The notes below the pieces were generated by a model, which searched no databases, was not told the origin of the DNA, and worked only from the letters and a program-made list of their open reading frames with translations. Shown one piece after another: positions 18,287-27,271 of a stretch of 64,000 nt of DNA. The position numbers were made by a program, and so were the translations under genes. Origin of the DNA: Henriciella marina DSM 19595 (GTDB lineage Bacteria; Pseudomonadota; Alphaproteobacteria; Caulobacterales; Hyphomonadaceae); NCBI RefSeq assembly GCF_000376805.1, contig NZ_AQXT01000002.1, positions 2,356,001-2,420,000 of the forward strand, written 5' to 3'. Position 1 is the first letter of the stretch. Every line of letters starts with the position of its first letter.

Positions 18287-18909
18287 TTATCGGGCGCCTC
18301 AGAGGAGAGATCGCAACGGTCGGCACTGACAGCGTGATGATCGACGTGAACGGGGTCGGCTATGTCGCCTTGGCCGGCAGCCGTCTTCTCTCAAAGCTCT
18401 CGCCAGGCAAAAAAGCTGAGTTGCATATCGAGACCCGTGTTACAGAGAGCTCGATCACGCTGTTTGCGTTTGAAAGCGACGAAGCGCGCGCCTGGTTTGT
18501 GCGCCTGCAGGATGTCCCCGGCGTCGCTGGCAAATCTGCCATGGCGATCATGGATGCCGTCGGACCTGCCGAACTAATGGACGCGCTTGCCATGGGCGAC
18601 GCCGCCACAGTCTCGCGTGCAAAGGGCGTCGGCAAGAAGCTGGCTGAACGCATCATTGGCGAGCTGTCGGGAAAGCCGCCGCCAATGGGCCGGTTCGGCA
18701 TGTTCGCGCCCGCTGCATCTGGAAAACCAACCCAGGAAACAGATGTCGAAGCCGTCGGCAGCCGCAGCGAGGCTGTTTCAGCACTCGTCAATCTCGGCTA
18801 CGCGCAGGCAGATGCGTCTCGCGCCATTCTGGCTGCATCCAGAAACGATCCTCAGGCTGATACATCCGACCTCATCCGGGCCGGCCTGAAAGAGCTCGCG
18901 CCATCATGA
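18283..18909 (+). CDS. ruvA: Holliday junction helicase subunit RuvA
   Basis: A 208-residue junction-binding protein that loads RuvB hexamers. The N-terminal OB-fold starts [14 protein letters not shown]. Helix-hairpin-helix stretches are [16 protein letters not shown] and [18 protein letters not shown] (about 85-125). The C-terminal three-helix RuvB-binding domain covers about 160-208. ATGA overlaps at both ends couple it to ruvC and ruvB. Confidence 0.96.
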   Translation: MIIGRLRGEIATVGTDSVMIDVNGVGYVALAGSRLLSKLSPGKKAELHIETRVTESSITLFAFESDEARAWFVRLQDVPGVAGKSAMAIMDAVGPAELMDALAMGDAATVSRAKGVGKKLAERIIGELSGKPPPMGRFGMFAPAASGKPTQETDVEAVGSRSEAVSALVNLGYAQADASRAILAASRNDPQADTSDLIRAGLKELAPS

Positions 18910-19937
18910 GCCGGGATGGCAGCATCACCGATCCTGAACGTCAGTCTGGGGAAGCGCTCGACCGAGCCCTCCGGCCGCAGACTTTCGAAGACTATATCGG
19001 CCAGGATGCGATCAAGTCGAACCTCAAAGTCTACGTCGACGCCGCAAAAGCCCGCGGCGAAGCGCTCGACCATGTCCTCCTCTTCGGACCGCCCGGCCTC
19101 GGCAAGACAACGCTCGCGCAAATAATTTCCAAAGAGCTGGGTGTGGGTTTCAGATCCACGTCGGGACCGGTGATTGCCAAAGCGGGCGATCTCGCCGCGA
19201 TCCTGACCAATCTCGAACCCAATGATGTTCTTTTCATTGACGAAATTCACCGCCTGCCGCCCCTGGTAGAGGAAATTCTCTATCCTGCGATGGAGGACTA
19301 CGCCCTCGACATCGTGATCGGGGAAGGTCCATCCGCCCGCTCTGTGAGACTGGATCTTGCGCCCTTTACGCTTGTTGGCGCCACAACGCGCGCAGGCCTT
19401 CTCGCCAATCCGCTCCGCGACCGGTTCGGCATTCCGATGCGGCTTGATTTCTATAGCCCGGATCATCTTGCCCGCATCCTGATGGCGGCGGGCCGCAAGC
19501 TGTCGACGACCCTCTCAGAAGACGGCGCCCTCGAGATTGCCACGCGTGCCCGTGGGACGCCGCGCATCGCCATCCGGCTACTGCGCCGGGTCCGTGATTT
19601 TGCAGAAGCTGAGGGCGCTGCAATCGACAAGGCGGCCGCGGCCCGCGCGCTGTCGCGTCTCGAAATTGATACCGACGGCCTTGATGCACTGGATAGACGC
19701 TATCTTGATGCTCTGGTGCGTACCTATGCGGGCGGCCCCGTCGGCGCAGACACGCTGGCCGCCGCGCTTTCCGAAGCGCGCGACGCTGTCGAGGACATGA
19801 TCGAGCCTTTCCTGATGCAGAAGGGCTATGTTGCTCGCACCCCGCGCGGCCGCGTTGCTGCCCCGCTCGCCTATGAGCGGCTCGGACTTGCCGTCCCGGA
19901 CCGCGGCCAGCAGACCGGTCTCTTCAACGGGGACTAA
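18906..19937 (+). CDS. ruvB: Holliday junction ATPase RuvB
   Basis: A 343-residue AAA+ branch-migration motor. The N-terminal [18 protein letters not shown] segment is diagnostic; Walker A is [12 protein letters not shown] (about 61-72) and Walker B is [12 protein letters not shown] (about 110-121), followed by sensor 1 [18 protein letters not shown]. The C-terminal winged helix has MEPFL-like [18 protein letters not shown]. This is the last gene of the ruv operon. Confidence 0.97.
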   Translation: MSRDGSITDPERQSGEALDRALRPQTFEDYIGQDAIKSNLKVYVDAAKARGEALDHVLLFGPPGLGKTTLAQIISKELGVGFRSTSGPVIAKAGDLAAILTNLEPNDVLFIDEIHRLPPLVEEILYPAMEDYALDIVIGEGPSARSVRLDLAPFTLVGATTRAGLLANPLRDRFGIPMRLDFYSPDHLARILMAAGRKLSTTLSEDGALEIATRARGTPRIAIRLLRRVRDFAEAEGAAIDKAAAARALSRLEIDTDGLDALDRRYLDALVRTYAGGPVGADTLAAALSEARDAVEDMIEPFLMQKGYVARTPRGRVAAPLAYERLGLAVPDRGQQTGLFNGD

Positions 19938-19966
19938 TCTGGATGCCGCTTCTCCCCAGCGCGCGT

Positions 19967-20350
19967 TCAGGCCGGCATCAGCCACATAAGCTGCATTGAA
20001 TGCAGCTTCAGCAGAGCTTCGTGTGATCGTTTTGCCGCCTTCTTCGCCACCGTAGCGGCCAGCCATCTGGCGATCCCACCAAGCAACAGGCTGGCCAGCA
20101 TGGCCGGGATGAACATCCACCAGCCGATCAGGAAACTTCCCATCACTGCCATCATGACAAAAACAACCGACAGGGCGTCGGCCAGCCGGATCCAGACCGG
20201 GCTATGGCGGTTGAATGAGGCAAGCAGGTGAGGCTGGCGATGGAGGGTTTCGGCATCAATGGCCCAGGTCGGACCACCGCGCTGTGACAGCTTCGCGATC
20301 CGGGTGGGCTCTCCACCCCTATGAGGGTTAGGCGCTATCGATAGAAACAT
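19967..20350 (-). CDS. Small membrane protein of unknown function
   Basis: A 127-residue protein I do not recognise. It has a polar N-terminal half (TRIAKLSQRGGPTWAIDAETLHRQPHLLASF) and two closely spaced hydrophobic helices (LSVVFVMMAVMGSFLIGWWMF and PAMLASLLLGGIARWLAAT), then a basic helix. The start is taken as ATG 20350; a TTG ten codons upstream is possible. It converges on ruvB and has no paired operon partner, except bolA upstream on the same strand. Confidence 0.55.
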   Translation of the reverse strand: MFLSIAPNPHRGGEPTRIAKLSQRGGPTWAIDAETLHRQPHLLASFNRHSPVWIRLADALSVVFVMMAVMGSFLIGWWMFIPAMLASLLLGGIARWLAATVAKKAAKRSHEALLKLHSMQLMWLMPA

Positions 20351-20437
20351 CGTCTTCTGACCACTTTCTGTGCCGGCCAAAGACGATCTGCAATTTTAGT
20401 ACCGCATCGGCCCGGAGCGAGAGCGCGCGAGTCCTTC

Positions 20438-20701
20438 TCAGGCCGGCCGCGCCTTGATCGACAGCGCGTGAAGCCCGCAATCGAATTCCTCTTTCAGCGC
20501 TGAATTGACCGCCCGCTGCATTTCCACACGGGTTTTCCCGGCAAATGCAGTCGATTCGATTTCGACGTTATAATGGGTCTCCCCACCGGGCTGTGCGCCC
20601 GCATGTCCGGCATGGCGGGCACTATCATCGGTCACATTCAGCAAAGTTGGCGAAAAAAGCTGCGTCAATCTTGCACGAATCCGCTCTGATCTGTTTGTCA
20701 A
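20438..20701 (-). CDS. BolA family protein
   Basis: An 87-residue BolA-like protein, a class that binds [2Fe-2S] clusters with monothiol glutaredoxins or acts as a regulator. The conserved C-terminal section is ETHYNVEIESTAFAGKTRVEMQRAVNSALKEEF. The start appears to be TTG at 20701, with GAGG seven bases upstream; there is no suitable ATG. It is divergent from the J-domain gene with 41 bases between, an arrangement seen in many alphaproteobacteria (there followed by cobST, which lie 36 kb away here). Confidence 0.88.
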   Translation of the reverse strand: MTNRSERIRARLTQLFSPTLLNVTDDSARHAGHAGAQPGGETHYNVEIESTAFAGKTRVEMQRAVNSALKEEFDCGLHALSIKARPA

Positions 20702-20742
20702 TTCTGGCCTCGTTAAACTCTTCGCTATATGTTGCGCCGCTC

Positions 20743-21363
20743 ATGTCAGATCCATTCTCATACCGCGTCAAGTTCACCGACATCAGGGTGAAGCCTCCCA
20801 AAGAGGAAAAGGAACGCCAGAAAGCCGTCGAGACCCGCGAGTGTCATCGCGAGGACTGCGACCTGGCCGGCGACCATCCAGCCCCCAAGCCGAGAGGCAT
20901 GGAGGGCGTCTACTGGTTCTGCCAGAAGCACGCTGGCGAATATAACCGCAATTACGACTTCTTCGCCGGCATGTCCGACGCAGAGATGGCCGCATTCAAT
21001 GAAATGGCCAAGCACGGCTTCAACAAGACCTGGAAGTTCGGCACCGGTCCGATGGGCAAGGGCAAGGCCGCAGCCGCCCATGATCCGCGCCGCTGGCGGG
21101 GCAAGGAGTTCTTTGAACAGAACACCGAGGCCCGCAAGGAGCGCCGCAAGGAACAGCAATCTGCCGGTGTCACCGCGCAGGCCCTTGCCGAGCTTGATCT
21201 GGAAGCTGGCGCCTCCGCGACCGAGATCCGCGTGCGCTACAGCGAATACATCCGCAAGTTCCACCCGGACTCCAATGGCGGCGATCGCTCGACAGAGCAT
21301 ATGCTCGCCCGCGTCCTTCGCGCCGGCAAGACGCTCAAAGCCGCCGGGATGATGAAGAACTAG
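20743..21363 (+). CDS. J-domain (DnaJ-like) protein
   Basis: A 206-residue protein with a J domain at the C-terminus rather than the N-terminus (about 150-205). The HPD motif is in YIRKFHPDSNGGD, and the preceding helix is ALAELDLEAGASATEIRVRYSEY. The N-terminal half has Cys-His motifs (ETRECHREDCDLAGDH and VYWFCQKHAGEYNRNY) that could bind metal. It would act as a specialised co-chaperone of DnaK; its client is unknown. The start at 20743 gives MSDPFSYRVKFTDIRV. It precedes trmD. Confidence 0.85.
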   Translation: MSDPFSYRVKFTDIRVKPPKEEKERQKAVETRECHREDCDLAGDHPAPKPRGMEGVYWFCQKHAGEYNRNYDFFAGMSDAEMAAFNEMAKHGFNKTWKFGTGPMGKGKAAAAHDPRRWRGKEFFEQNTEARKERRKEQQSAGVTAQALAELDLEAGASATEIRVRYSEYIRKFHPDSNGGDRSTEHMLARVLRAGKTLKAAGMMKN

Positions 21364-21405
21364 CCAACAGGGCAACAGATAGCCTGCGCCTGAAAGGCGA
21401 ACCTG

Positions 21406-22134
21406 ATGTCATTCAATGTTTCGGTTATCACGCTCTTTCCGGACGCGTTTCCCGGTCTGCTGGATGTCTCTATACTCGGGCGCGCGCGCGAGAAGGGTAT
21501 CTGGTCGCTCGAAACGGCTGACCTTCGCGGCTTTGGTCTGGGCAAGCACAGACAGGTTGATGACAAGCCGGCCGGCGGGGGCGCGGGCCTCGTCATCCGG
21601 CCCGATGTCGCCGCCGCTGCCATCGACAGCATCGAACGGGGCGGACGCGAGCTCATCTATCTCAGCCCACGCGGCGAACCCTTCAGCCAGGCCCTGGCGC
21701 AGGAGTTTGCAGCCGGTCCCGGCCTCATCTGCTTCTGCGGCCGCTTTGAAGGGCTCGATGAAAGGGTCATCTCCGGGCGCGGCATGAGAGAGGTGTCTCT
21801 CGGTGACTTTGTCCTCGCAGGAGGAGAGGCCGCAGCCCAGGCTATTATAGAAGCCACAGTGCGCCTGCTGCCGGGTGTTGCCGGAAACGAAACCTCTATC
21901 GAGGATGAGAGTTTCTCTGCAGGATTACTGGAATATCCACAGTATACGCTGCCCCGGATCTGGGAAAACCAGACGACCCCGGACGTGCTGTTATCGGGCG
22001 ATCATGAAAAGGTCGACCAATGGCGGCTCAACCGCAGTAAACTGTTGACAGAGGAGCGCCGTCCCGATTTATGGGCCGCTTACCTCAACGGGCAAAGAAT
22101 ACGAGCGTCGGAGACGGACGATGAACATGATTGA
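21406..22134 (+). CDS. trmD: tRNA (guanine-N1)-methyltransferase TrmD
   Basis: A 242-residue SPOUT methyltransferase that makes m1G37 in tRNAs, preventing +1 frameshifts. Family stretches: [21 protein letters not shown] at the start, the [19 protein letters not shown] segment (about 46-64), [10 protein letters not shown] (about 86), and the SAM knot [12 protein letters not shown] (about 108-119) through [15 protein letters not shown]. The rpsP and rimM genes usually found just upstream are absent here; only the J-domain gene precedes. It overlaps rplS by 14 bases. Confidence 0.96.
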   Translation: MSFNVSVITLFPDAFPGLLDVSILGRAREKGIWSLETADLRGFGLGKHRQVDDKPAGGGAGLVIRPDVAAAAIDSIERGGRELIYLSPRGEPFSQALAQEFAAGPGLICFCGRFEGLDERVISGRGMREVSLGDFVLAGGEAAAQAIIEATVRLLPGVAGNETSIEDESFSAGLLEYPQYTLPRIWENQTTPDVLLSGDHEKVDQWRLNRSKLLTEERRPDLWAAYLNGQRIRASETDDEHD

Positions 22135-22678
22135 GCAGCTCGAAGCTGAAGAAGTGGCCCGCGTCACTTCAGGCAAAGAGATCCCGAGTTTTTCCCCCGG
22201 TGACACCGTATCCGTGAATGTGCGCATTCGCGAAGGTGACCGTGAGCGGGTCCAGCGTTTTGAAGGCGTCTGCATCGCACGCGCCGGCAAAGGCGTGAAT
22301 GAGAACTTCACGGTCCGCAAGATTTCCTTCGGTGAAGGTGTCGAGCGCGTTTTCCCGGTCGTCTCGCCGATGATCGAGAGCATTGAAGTCAAGCGCAAGG
22401 GCCGCGTTCGCCGCGCCAAGCTTTACTATCTGCGCAATCTGCGCGGCAAGTCGGCCCGTATCGCCGAGCGTACGTCCGGCCACGGCATGGAGACGACGGA
22501 AGTCACCGTGTCCAAGACCGAGCGCAAGCGTCAGCGCGTTGAGCAGAAAGCTGCCCGCCGTGAACAGGCCGCCAAGGATCGCGCCGCCCAGGACGAAGCC
22601 AAGCGTAAAGCGGCTGAAGCCGAAGCCGCAGCGGCCGAAAACGAGGCAGCTGCCGACGAAGGCGCAAGCGAAGAATAG
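22121..22678 (+). CDS. rplS: 50S ribosomal protein L19, extended C-terminus
   Basis: A 185-residue L19. The core is standard: [34 protein letters not shown] (about 22-55) and [18 protein letters not shown] (about 102-119). E. coli L19 ends near residue 115; here about 60 extra residues follow, rich in Lys, Arg, Ala and Glu and ending acidic (EGASEE). Alphaproteobacterial L19 often has a tail, but this is a long one. The tail is probably helical and surface-exposed; its role is unknown. It is the last gene before a terminator. Confidence 0.95.
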   Translation: MNMIEQLEAEEVARVTSGKEIPSFSPGDTVSVNVRIREGDRERVQRFEGVCIARAGKGVNENFTVRKISFGEGVERVFPVVSPMIESIEVKRKGRVRRAKLYYLRNLRGKSARIAERTSGHGMETTEVTVSKTERKRQRVEQKAARREQAAKDRAAQDEAKRKAAEAEAAAAENEAAADEGASEE

Positions 22679-22706
22679 AAATTCGACGAAAACATGTCGT
22701 TTTAGG

Positions 22707-22735
22707 ACCCCGCAACGAAAGTTGCGGGGTTTTTG
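22707..22735 (+). terminator. Intrinsic terminator after rplS
   Basis: A perfect 10-bp stem ACCCCGCAAC/GTTGCGGGGT with a GAAA tetraloop, followed by a T-run, 28 bases past the rplS stop. Confidence 0.92.
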
Positions 22736-22902
22736 TGTTCTGGGGGCAACACTTTCGGGGATGAGCCCCGTCCTGTCACGGCACGAGGCTTGCAAAGTAG
22801 GTGGTTGAGCAGCCTCGATTGCGGTCATTTCCCCCTATGGGACAGGCATTTTCAAGGACTTGCTCGCGTGCGAAGGGAATCTAGTTGGTTTCAAGATTAC
22901 CG

Positions 22903-22947
22903 TTTCGTATACGAAATGAGCAGCACTGTTCTTAACAGTGTATTAAC
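22903..22947 (+). promoter_or_regulatory. Control region of the repeat-protein gene with CtrA-type box
   Basis: Three signals are close together: a 14-bp perfect palindrome TTTCGTATACGAAA (22903-22916), a dyad CACTGTT-CTT-AACAGTG (22924-22940), and TTAACAGTGTATTAAC (22932-22947). The last is an exact TTAA-N7-TTAAC match to the CtrA site known from Caulobacter. It lies 77 bases before the ATG, a sensible distance for a promoter site. Below it is a hairpin (GTTCCCGA/TCGGGCAAC with a bulge) in the 5' leader. The rest of 22736-23024 has no supported gene. Confidence 0.6.
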
Positions 22948-23024
22948 AATGTTCCCGAGGGCGTTCGGGCAACTTTATTTAAGTCCTTTAGTTGGCCGGT
23001 GGGGTCAGAATTGGGGAAGGTGGA

Positions 23025-24425
23025 ATGAAACTTAGCAAGAAACTTATGGTGGGTGTCGTTGCCTTGGCTGCACTCCCCCTAACTGCCCACGCCGATGGTG
23101 AAATGGGTACCTGGGATAACGAAGCGGTTGGAGAGCAGTACTCTTCAAGTGGTTCAGCAACCGATGAGCGTGTCCTTACCGATGCGCAGGTTCGTGAGAT
23201 TATCCAGCGCAGTGGCACGTCCGGAGGCGCCGATGTGCGCTATCTCGGCGGCGAGCAGCAAGCGATCGACAGCGTCCTTTGCTGTGAGAACGTTGAAGAG
23301 CGCGTCACCGAGCAGACCGAGATCGAGGAAACGACGACATATTTTGATGCCGTCACCCGCCGCGAGATCGTTCAGCCAATCGAACGTGTCCTGATCCAGC
23401 CGATTGAACGCCGTGTCGTTCGTCCGCGGGTTGAGGAATTCACCGAAGACACCGTCTACGAAGAAGAATACCTTCCGGTCCGTGTTGAGCAGGACGACGT
23501 TCCTGCCGTTCAGGAGAACGTCACAACAGACGTCACTGAAGAGTATGTCGAAGAAGCAACTGAGACCTATTACGACGTCGTGACACGCCGTGAGATCACT
23601 CAGCCGATCGAACGCACCACGATTGTTCCAGTTCAGCGCCGCATCACGCGTCCACGGACTGAAACAGTCACCGCCGACACGCGTTACGAAACGGTCCGCG
23701 CACCAGTTCGCGTCGAACAGGACCAGGTTCCGCAAGTCGTCGAGAATGTTGTCGAGGATTTCGTCGACACGACCCGTGAAGAAGTCACCGAGACCTATGT
23801 CGACGCTGTGACCCGCCGCGATGTGTATCAGCCGGTCGTTCGCACCATGGTTCAACCAGTTGAGCGCCGCATCCTTCGCGGTACGACTGAAACCGTGACC
23901 GCCGCAACGCGCTACGAAGAAGAGCGTCTGCCGGTCCGCGTCGAAACCGAAGAGGCCCCGCAGATCGTCGAACAGGTTGTTCCGCAGGTCACTGAGCGTA
24001 CGGTTCTCGAAGTTGAAGACGTCTATGTCGATCAGGTTACCCGCAACGTGGTTACCCCGGTCGTTGTCACCACGATCCAGCCGGTTGAGCGCCGCGTTCT
24101 TCGCCCGCAGACTGAAACGATCGTCCGCGACACCATCTATCAGGAAGAGTATCTTCCGAGCCGTGTTGAAGCTGAGCCCATCCCAGAGACCCAGGTGAAT
24201 TACATCCCACAGGTCACTGAGGAATATCGCGAAGAGTACACAGAGTCCTACTTCGAAGCGGTCACCCAGCGTAACGTGGTCCAGCCGGTCGAGCGTCGCA
24301 TCATCCAGCCGGTAGAATATCGCCGCGTCCGTTCGCAGGTTGAGCAAGTTGTCGCTCCGACCCGCTACGAGACCCAGCGTGCTTCCCTGGTGGTCCTGAA
24401 CGTTGGCCCAGGTTGCCCTTGCTAG
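23025..24425 (+). CDS. Exported 76-residue tandem-repeat protein
   Basis: A 466-residue protein I do not recognise as a named family. The signal peptide is MKLSKKLMVGVVALAALPLT, with likely cleavage after AHA (residue 23). A unique N-terminal part (24-102) contains a Cys-Cys pair (SVLCCENVE). Then come five repeats: residues 103-178, 179-254, 255-330 (76 residues each), 331-405 (75) and a truncated fifth 406-466 that ends GPGCPC. Each repeat has the plan Y-x-D-x-VTRR-(E/D)-(I/V)-x-QP(I/V)ER...QPVERR...RP-x-ET...TRYEEE-x-LPVRVE...VP-x-V-x-E-x-V. The protein is very rich in Val, Arg, Glu, Thr and Pro, which suggests beta-strand filaments or an elastic structural element. The start has GGAAGGTGGA upstream. 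It is monocistronic. Confidence 0.85.
   Translation: MKLSKKLMVGVVALAALPLTAHADGEMGTWDNEAVGEQYSSSGSATDERVLTDAQVREIIQRSGTSGGADVRYLGGEQQAIDSVLCCENVEERVTEQTEIEETTTYFDAVTRREIVQPIERVLIQPIERRVVRPRVEEFTEDTVYEEEYLPVRVEQDDVPAVQENVTTDVTEEYVEEATETYYDVVTRREITQPIERTTIVPVQRRITRPRTETVTADTRYETVRAPVRVEQDQVPQVVENVVEDFVDTTREEVTETYVDAVTRRDVYQPVVRTMVQPVERRILRGTTETVTAATRYEEERLPVRVETEEAPQIVEQVVPQVTERTVLEVEDVYVDQVTRNVVTPVVVTTIQPVERRVLRPQTETIVRDTIYQEEYLPSRVEAEPIPETQVNYIPQVTEEYREEYTESYFEAVTQRNVVQPVERRIIQPVEYRRVRSQVEQVVAPTRYETQRASLVVLNVGPGCPC
23331..24422 (+). repeat. Tandem array of about 4.8 coding repeats of 228 bp
   Basis: In-frame repeat units at 23331-23558, 23559-23786, 23787-24014, 24015-24239 (one codon shorter) and 24240-24422 (partial). 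The units are clearly related in protein sequence but well diverged in DNA, so the array looks old and selected rather than freshly amplified. Confidence 0.8.
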
Positions 24426-24454
24426 GACAAGCCTGACACCAAAGACACCGATAG

Positions 24455-24486
24455 GGGCCGGCTCGATGAGCCGGCCCTTTTCTTTT
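24455..24486 (+). terminator. Intrinsic terminator after the repeat-protein gene
   Basis: A perfect 10-bp stem GGGCCGGCTC/GAGCCGGCCC with a 3-nt GAT loop, followed by TTTTCTTTT, 29 bases past the stop. It isolates the gene from leuC. Confidence 0.92.
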
Positions 24487-24577
24487 CGTCGCGGCACTTG
24501 GCTCTGGCGGCTCCGGCCGTCTTGTCAGAAAGGGCTTCGCGTGGTCTTTTCGCGCTGCAGCAGGAGGCCTCAAATCC

Positions 24578-25975
24578 ATGTCCGGCAAGACGCTTTACGA
24601 CAAGATCTGGGACGCCCATCTCGTTCACACCGATGCGGCGAGCGGCGATTCCCTCATCTATATCGACCTTCATCTCATCCATGAGGTCACCACACCTCAA
24701 GCTTTCTCCGGCCTGAAGGCCAATGGACGCCGTGTGCGCCGTCCTGAACTGACCCTCGCTGTGGCAGATCACAACACGCCGACCGAGAACCAGTCCGCAG
24801 GCCTTGAGGGCGTCACGGACGAGGCTGCCCGCAACCAGCTCTCTGCCCTCAGCCGGAATGTTGCCGAACACGGCATCGAATTCTTTCCAATGGGCGATCT
24901 ACGCAACGGGATCGTCCATGTGGTCGGACCCGAACAGGGGCGCACCCAGCCCGGCATGACAATTGTCTGCGGCGACAGCCACACCTCGACGCATGGCGCG
25001 TTTGGCGCCCTCGCCCATGGCATTGGCACATCTGAGGTCGAACACGTCCTCGCGACACAAACCCTGCGCACCCAGAAATCGCGCAACATGGCCATAGAAG
25101 TCAGCGGCAAGCTTCGCGAGGGCGTCACCGCCAAGGATCTTGCCCTCCATCTGATCGCCGTCATCGGCACGGCCGGCGGCACAGGCCACGTCATGGAATA
25201 TCGCGGCGAGGCGATCCGCGCCTTGTCCATGGAGGGGCGGATGACGCTCTGTAATCTCTCCATCGAAGGCGGCGCGCGCGCAGGTCTGATCGCGCCCGAC
25301 GAAACAACTTTCGCCTATATGAAGGGCCGGCCCGCCGCACCAGAGGCTGGGGCCTGGGAAGCCGCTGAAGCCTATTGGCGCACGCTCTACTCTGACGCGG
25401 ATGCCAATTGGGACCGGGTCGTGGAAATCCGCGCCGAGGACGTAGAGCCAACCGTAACCTGGGGCACCAGTCCTGAACAGGCCATCCCGCTCTCAGGGAA
25501 TGTGCCGGACCCCGCCACTATTACAGATCCAGCCCGAAAAGCCTCCATTGAGCGTGCACTCCACTATATGGACCTTGCCCCCGGCGCGCCAATTTCCGGC
25601 ACACCGGTGCAGCGCGTGTTTATCGGCTCGTGCACGAACTCCCGCATCGAAGATCTGCGCGCCGCCGCTGAGATCGCGTCTGGCGCTCAAGTCGCCGACA
25701 CTGTCCGCGCCATGGTGGTTCCAGGGTCTGGACTTGTCCGGGCGCAGGCCGAAGCCGAAGGCCTCGACAAGGTCTTCACCGACGCCGGGTTTGAGTGGAG
25801 AGAGCCCGGTTGCTCCATGTGCCTCGGCATGAACCCGGACATCCTTGCCCCGGGCGAGCGCTGCGCATCCACCTCGAACCGTAACTTCGAAGGCCGCCAG
25901 GGCCGTGGTGGCCGCACCCATCTGATGAGCCCGACCCTCGCCGCCCGCGCCGCGATCACTGGCGTGATAGGATAG
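24578..25975 (+). CDS. leuC: 3-isopropylmalate dehydratase large subunit
   Basis: A 465-residue aconitase-family subunit that, with LeuD, isomerises 2- to 3-isopropylmalate in leucine synthesis. It starts [16 protein letters not shown], with an AGGAGG site. The 4Fe-4S ligands are in [14 protein letters not shown] (about residue 350) and [11 protein letters not shown] (about 410-413). Substrate and cluster-domain stretches include [26 protein letters not shown] (about 130-155) and [24 protein letters not shown] (near the end). It heads the region's leu cluster; leuA is not present. Confidence 0.96.
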   Translation: MSGKTLYDKIWDAHLVHTDAASGDSLIYIDLHLIHEVTTPQAFSGLKANGRRVRRPELTLAVADHNTPTENQSAGLEGVTDEAARNQLSALSRNVAEHGIEFFPMGDLRNGIVHVVGPEQGRTQPGMTIVCGDSHTSTHGAFGALAHGIGTSEVEHVLATQTLRTQKSRNMAIEVSGKLREGVTAKDLALHLIAVIGTAGGTGHVMEYRGEAIRALSMEGRMTLCNLSIEGGARAGLIAPDETTFAYMKGRPAAPEAGAWEAAEAYWRTLYSDADANWDRVVEIRAEDVEPTVTWGTSPEQAIPLSGNVPDPATITDPARKASIERALHYMDLAPGAPISGTPVQRVFIGSCTNSRIEDLRAAAEIASGAQVADTVRAMVVPGSGLVRAQAEAEGLDKVFTDAGFEWREPGCSMCLGMNPDILAPGERCASTSNRNFEGRQGRGGRTHLMSPTLAARAAITGVIG

Positions 25976-26079
25976 CGGACCAGGACAAGGCGGACTCGCT
26001 TCTGCTTGCCCTCTCCCTAAAGCCTGCTTACTCCAATGGTTAATAGAGTACTTCAGAAAACTCATTAGGGGGGACACCC

Positions 26080-26400
26080 ATGAAACGCCTGGCAATCAGC
26101 CTTACCATTGCAGCCCTGTCCGCAAGTGCCGCCTTTGCCGACTCGATGACACTGAAATTCGATAGTGACACCGGCAACGATCAGGAAGTCATGCTTTATG
26201 ATGACGGCACCCTGAAATCGGCCGCTGGCGAAGGGACGTACACGTACGACGAAGCCACCGCCGAAATGTGCGTCGCCAGCGAAACCTATAATGGATGCAT
26301 CACCTTCGCGTCCCCCGGCACCGAGGTCGGCGACACCTCCGCCTATACCGGCGCAAATGGCGCCAGCGGCACCGCAACCATCATCGCCGTCGGGGAGTAA
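26080..26400 (+). CDS. Small secreted protein of unknown function
   Basis: A 106-residue protein with a clear signal peptide (MKRLAISLTIAALSASAAFADS, cleavage after FAD or AFA). The mature part is acidic, Thr/Gly-rich and has two cysteines (MCVASETYNGC) that may form a disulfide. I do not recognise a family. The ATG has a strong GGGGGG-rich ribosome site. An ATGGTTAA about 40 bases upstream is the reverse of the CtrA half-site TTAACCAT, but a half-site alone is weak evidence. It lies between leuC and a VOC gene. Confidence 0.7.
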   Translation: MKRLAISLTIAALSASAAFADSMTLKFDSDTGNDQEVMLYDDGTLKSAAGEGTYTYDEATAEMCVASETYNGCITFASPGTEVGDTSAYTGANGASGTATIIAVGE

Positions 26401-26407
26401 AAGCGGT

Positions 26408-27262
26408 TTGACTGGTAACGGCCTCTTATCTGCGCTCGATCACATTGTGTTGGTCTGCCCAGATATAGAGGCCGCAACTGCGGCTTACGAAACGCTTCTA
26501 GGACGCGCGCCAGACTGGCGCGCATCCTCTGGCGGCGCAGCCAGCGTGCTCTTTCGGGTCGATAATACAGCGCTGGAGCTCATGGCGCCCGATGGCAATG
26601 AGGGCGCGGCACCTAGATTGCGAGAGTTGTCGGCCAGCGGCGCGGTGCTTACCAGCCTCGCCTATCGCACAGATGACATTGCCTCGACGCACCGGCTGTT
26701 GACCCGGCGCGGCCTGTCGCCTGATGCCATCCAGCCGGGCAACAGCACCGATCTGAACAGGCGCGGGACCCGCTACTGGCAACGCTTCCGCTGCAGCGAT
26801 GAGGCGATGTCCGGCATCAAGACATTTATCATCCAGCCAGCCGACAAGCCAAAGCCCATTGCTGCCGATGCCTCCTGCGTCCACTCTCTGGATCACATTG
26901 TTATCAACACTCCCAGCCCTGAGCGCGCCGCCGCCACCTATGGCGCCCGTCTTGGCCTGGACCTCCGCCTGGACCGGACAGCTGAACAATGGAAGACGCG
27001 CTTTCTCTTCTTCCGGCTTGGGGGTCTGACACTGGAAATCATCAATCGTCTGGATGAGGACCAAGACCCTGACGCCAGTGACCACGTCTGGGGTCTGACC
27101 TGGACAGTGGCCGACATTACGGCGGCCCATGAACGCCTGTCGGACTCCGGCCTGGAAATCTCGAAAATCCGTATGGGCCGAAAACCCGGCACAGAGGTCT
27201 TTACGGTAAAAAGCGGCACGCTTGGCGTCCCCACCCTGTTCATCGCGCATTCCCGCGACTAG
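26408..27262 (+). CDS. Glyoxalase/VOC superfamily protein with two domains
   Basis: A 284-residue protein with two vicinal-oxygen-chelate modules. The first begins LSALDHIVLVCPDIEAATAAYETLLG (about residue 5), and the second begins VHSLDHIVINTPSPERAAATYGARLGLDL (about 160). Both have the His of the beta-alpha-beta motif (DHIV), and the ends carry typical Glu-containing strands (LTLEIINRL). Such proteins are dioxygenases, lyases or isomerases. The start is taken as TTG 26408, with GGGGAG ten bases upstream; longer versions would overlap the secreted-protein gene out of frame. It lies 9 bases before leuD. Confidence 0.75.
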   Translation: MTGNGLLSALDHIVLVCPDIEAATAAYETLLGRAPDWRASSGGAASVLFRVDNTALELMAPDGNEGAAPRLRELSASGAVLTSLAYRTDDIASTHRLLTRRGLSPDAIQPGNSTDLNRRGTRYWQRFRCSDEAMSGIKTFIIQPADKPKPIAADASCVHSLDHIVINTPSPERAAATYGARLGLDLRLDRTAEQWKTRFLFFRLGGLTLEIINRLDEDQDPDASDHVWGLTWTVADITAAHERLSDSGLEISKIRMGRKPGTEVFTVKSGTLGVPTLFIAHSRD

Positions 27263-27271
27263 AAGACCTAT

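Noticed and set aside
22733-23035. A 100-codon frame just after the rplS terminator
   Set aside because: It starts inside the terminator's T-run, overlaps the regulatory region and runs into the repeat gene; no family features.
23154-24497. A 447-codon open frame on the minus strand, antisense to the repeat protein
   Set aside because: It mirrors the repeat gene, being open because of that gene's codon composition. It lacks a ribosome site and its protein is compositionally odd. The plus frame has a signal peptide, ribosome site, promoter elements and terminator.
24421-24577. Possible leucine leader peptide or attenuator before leuC
   Set aside because: No short ORF with Leu codons and no paired hairpins were seen; only the repeat gene's terminator.
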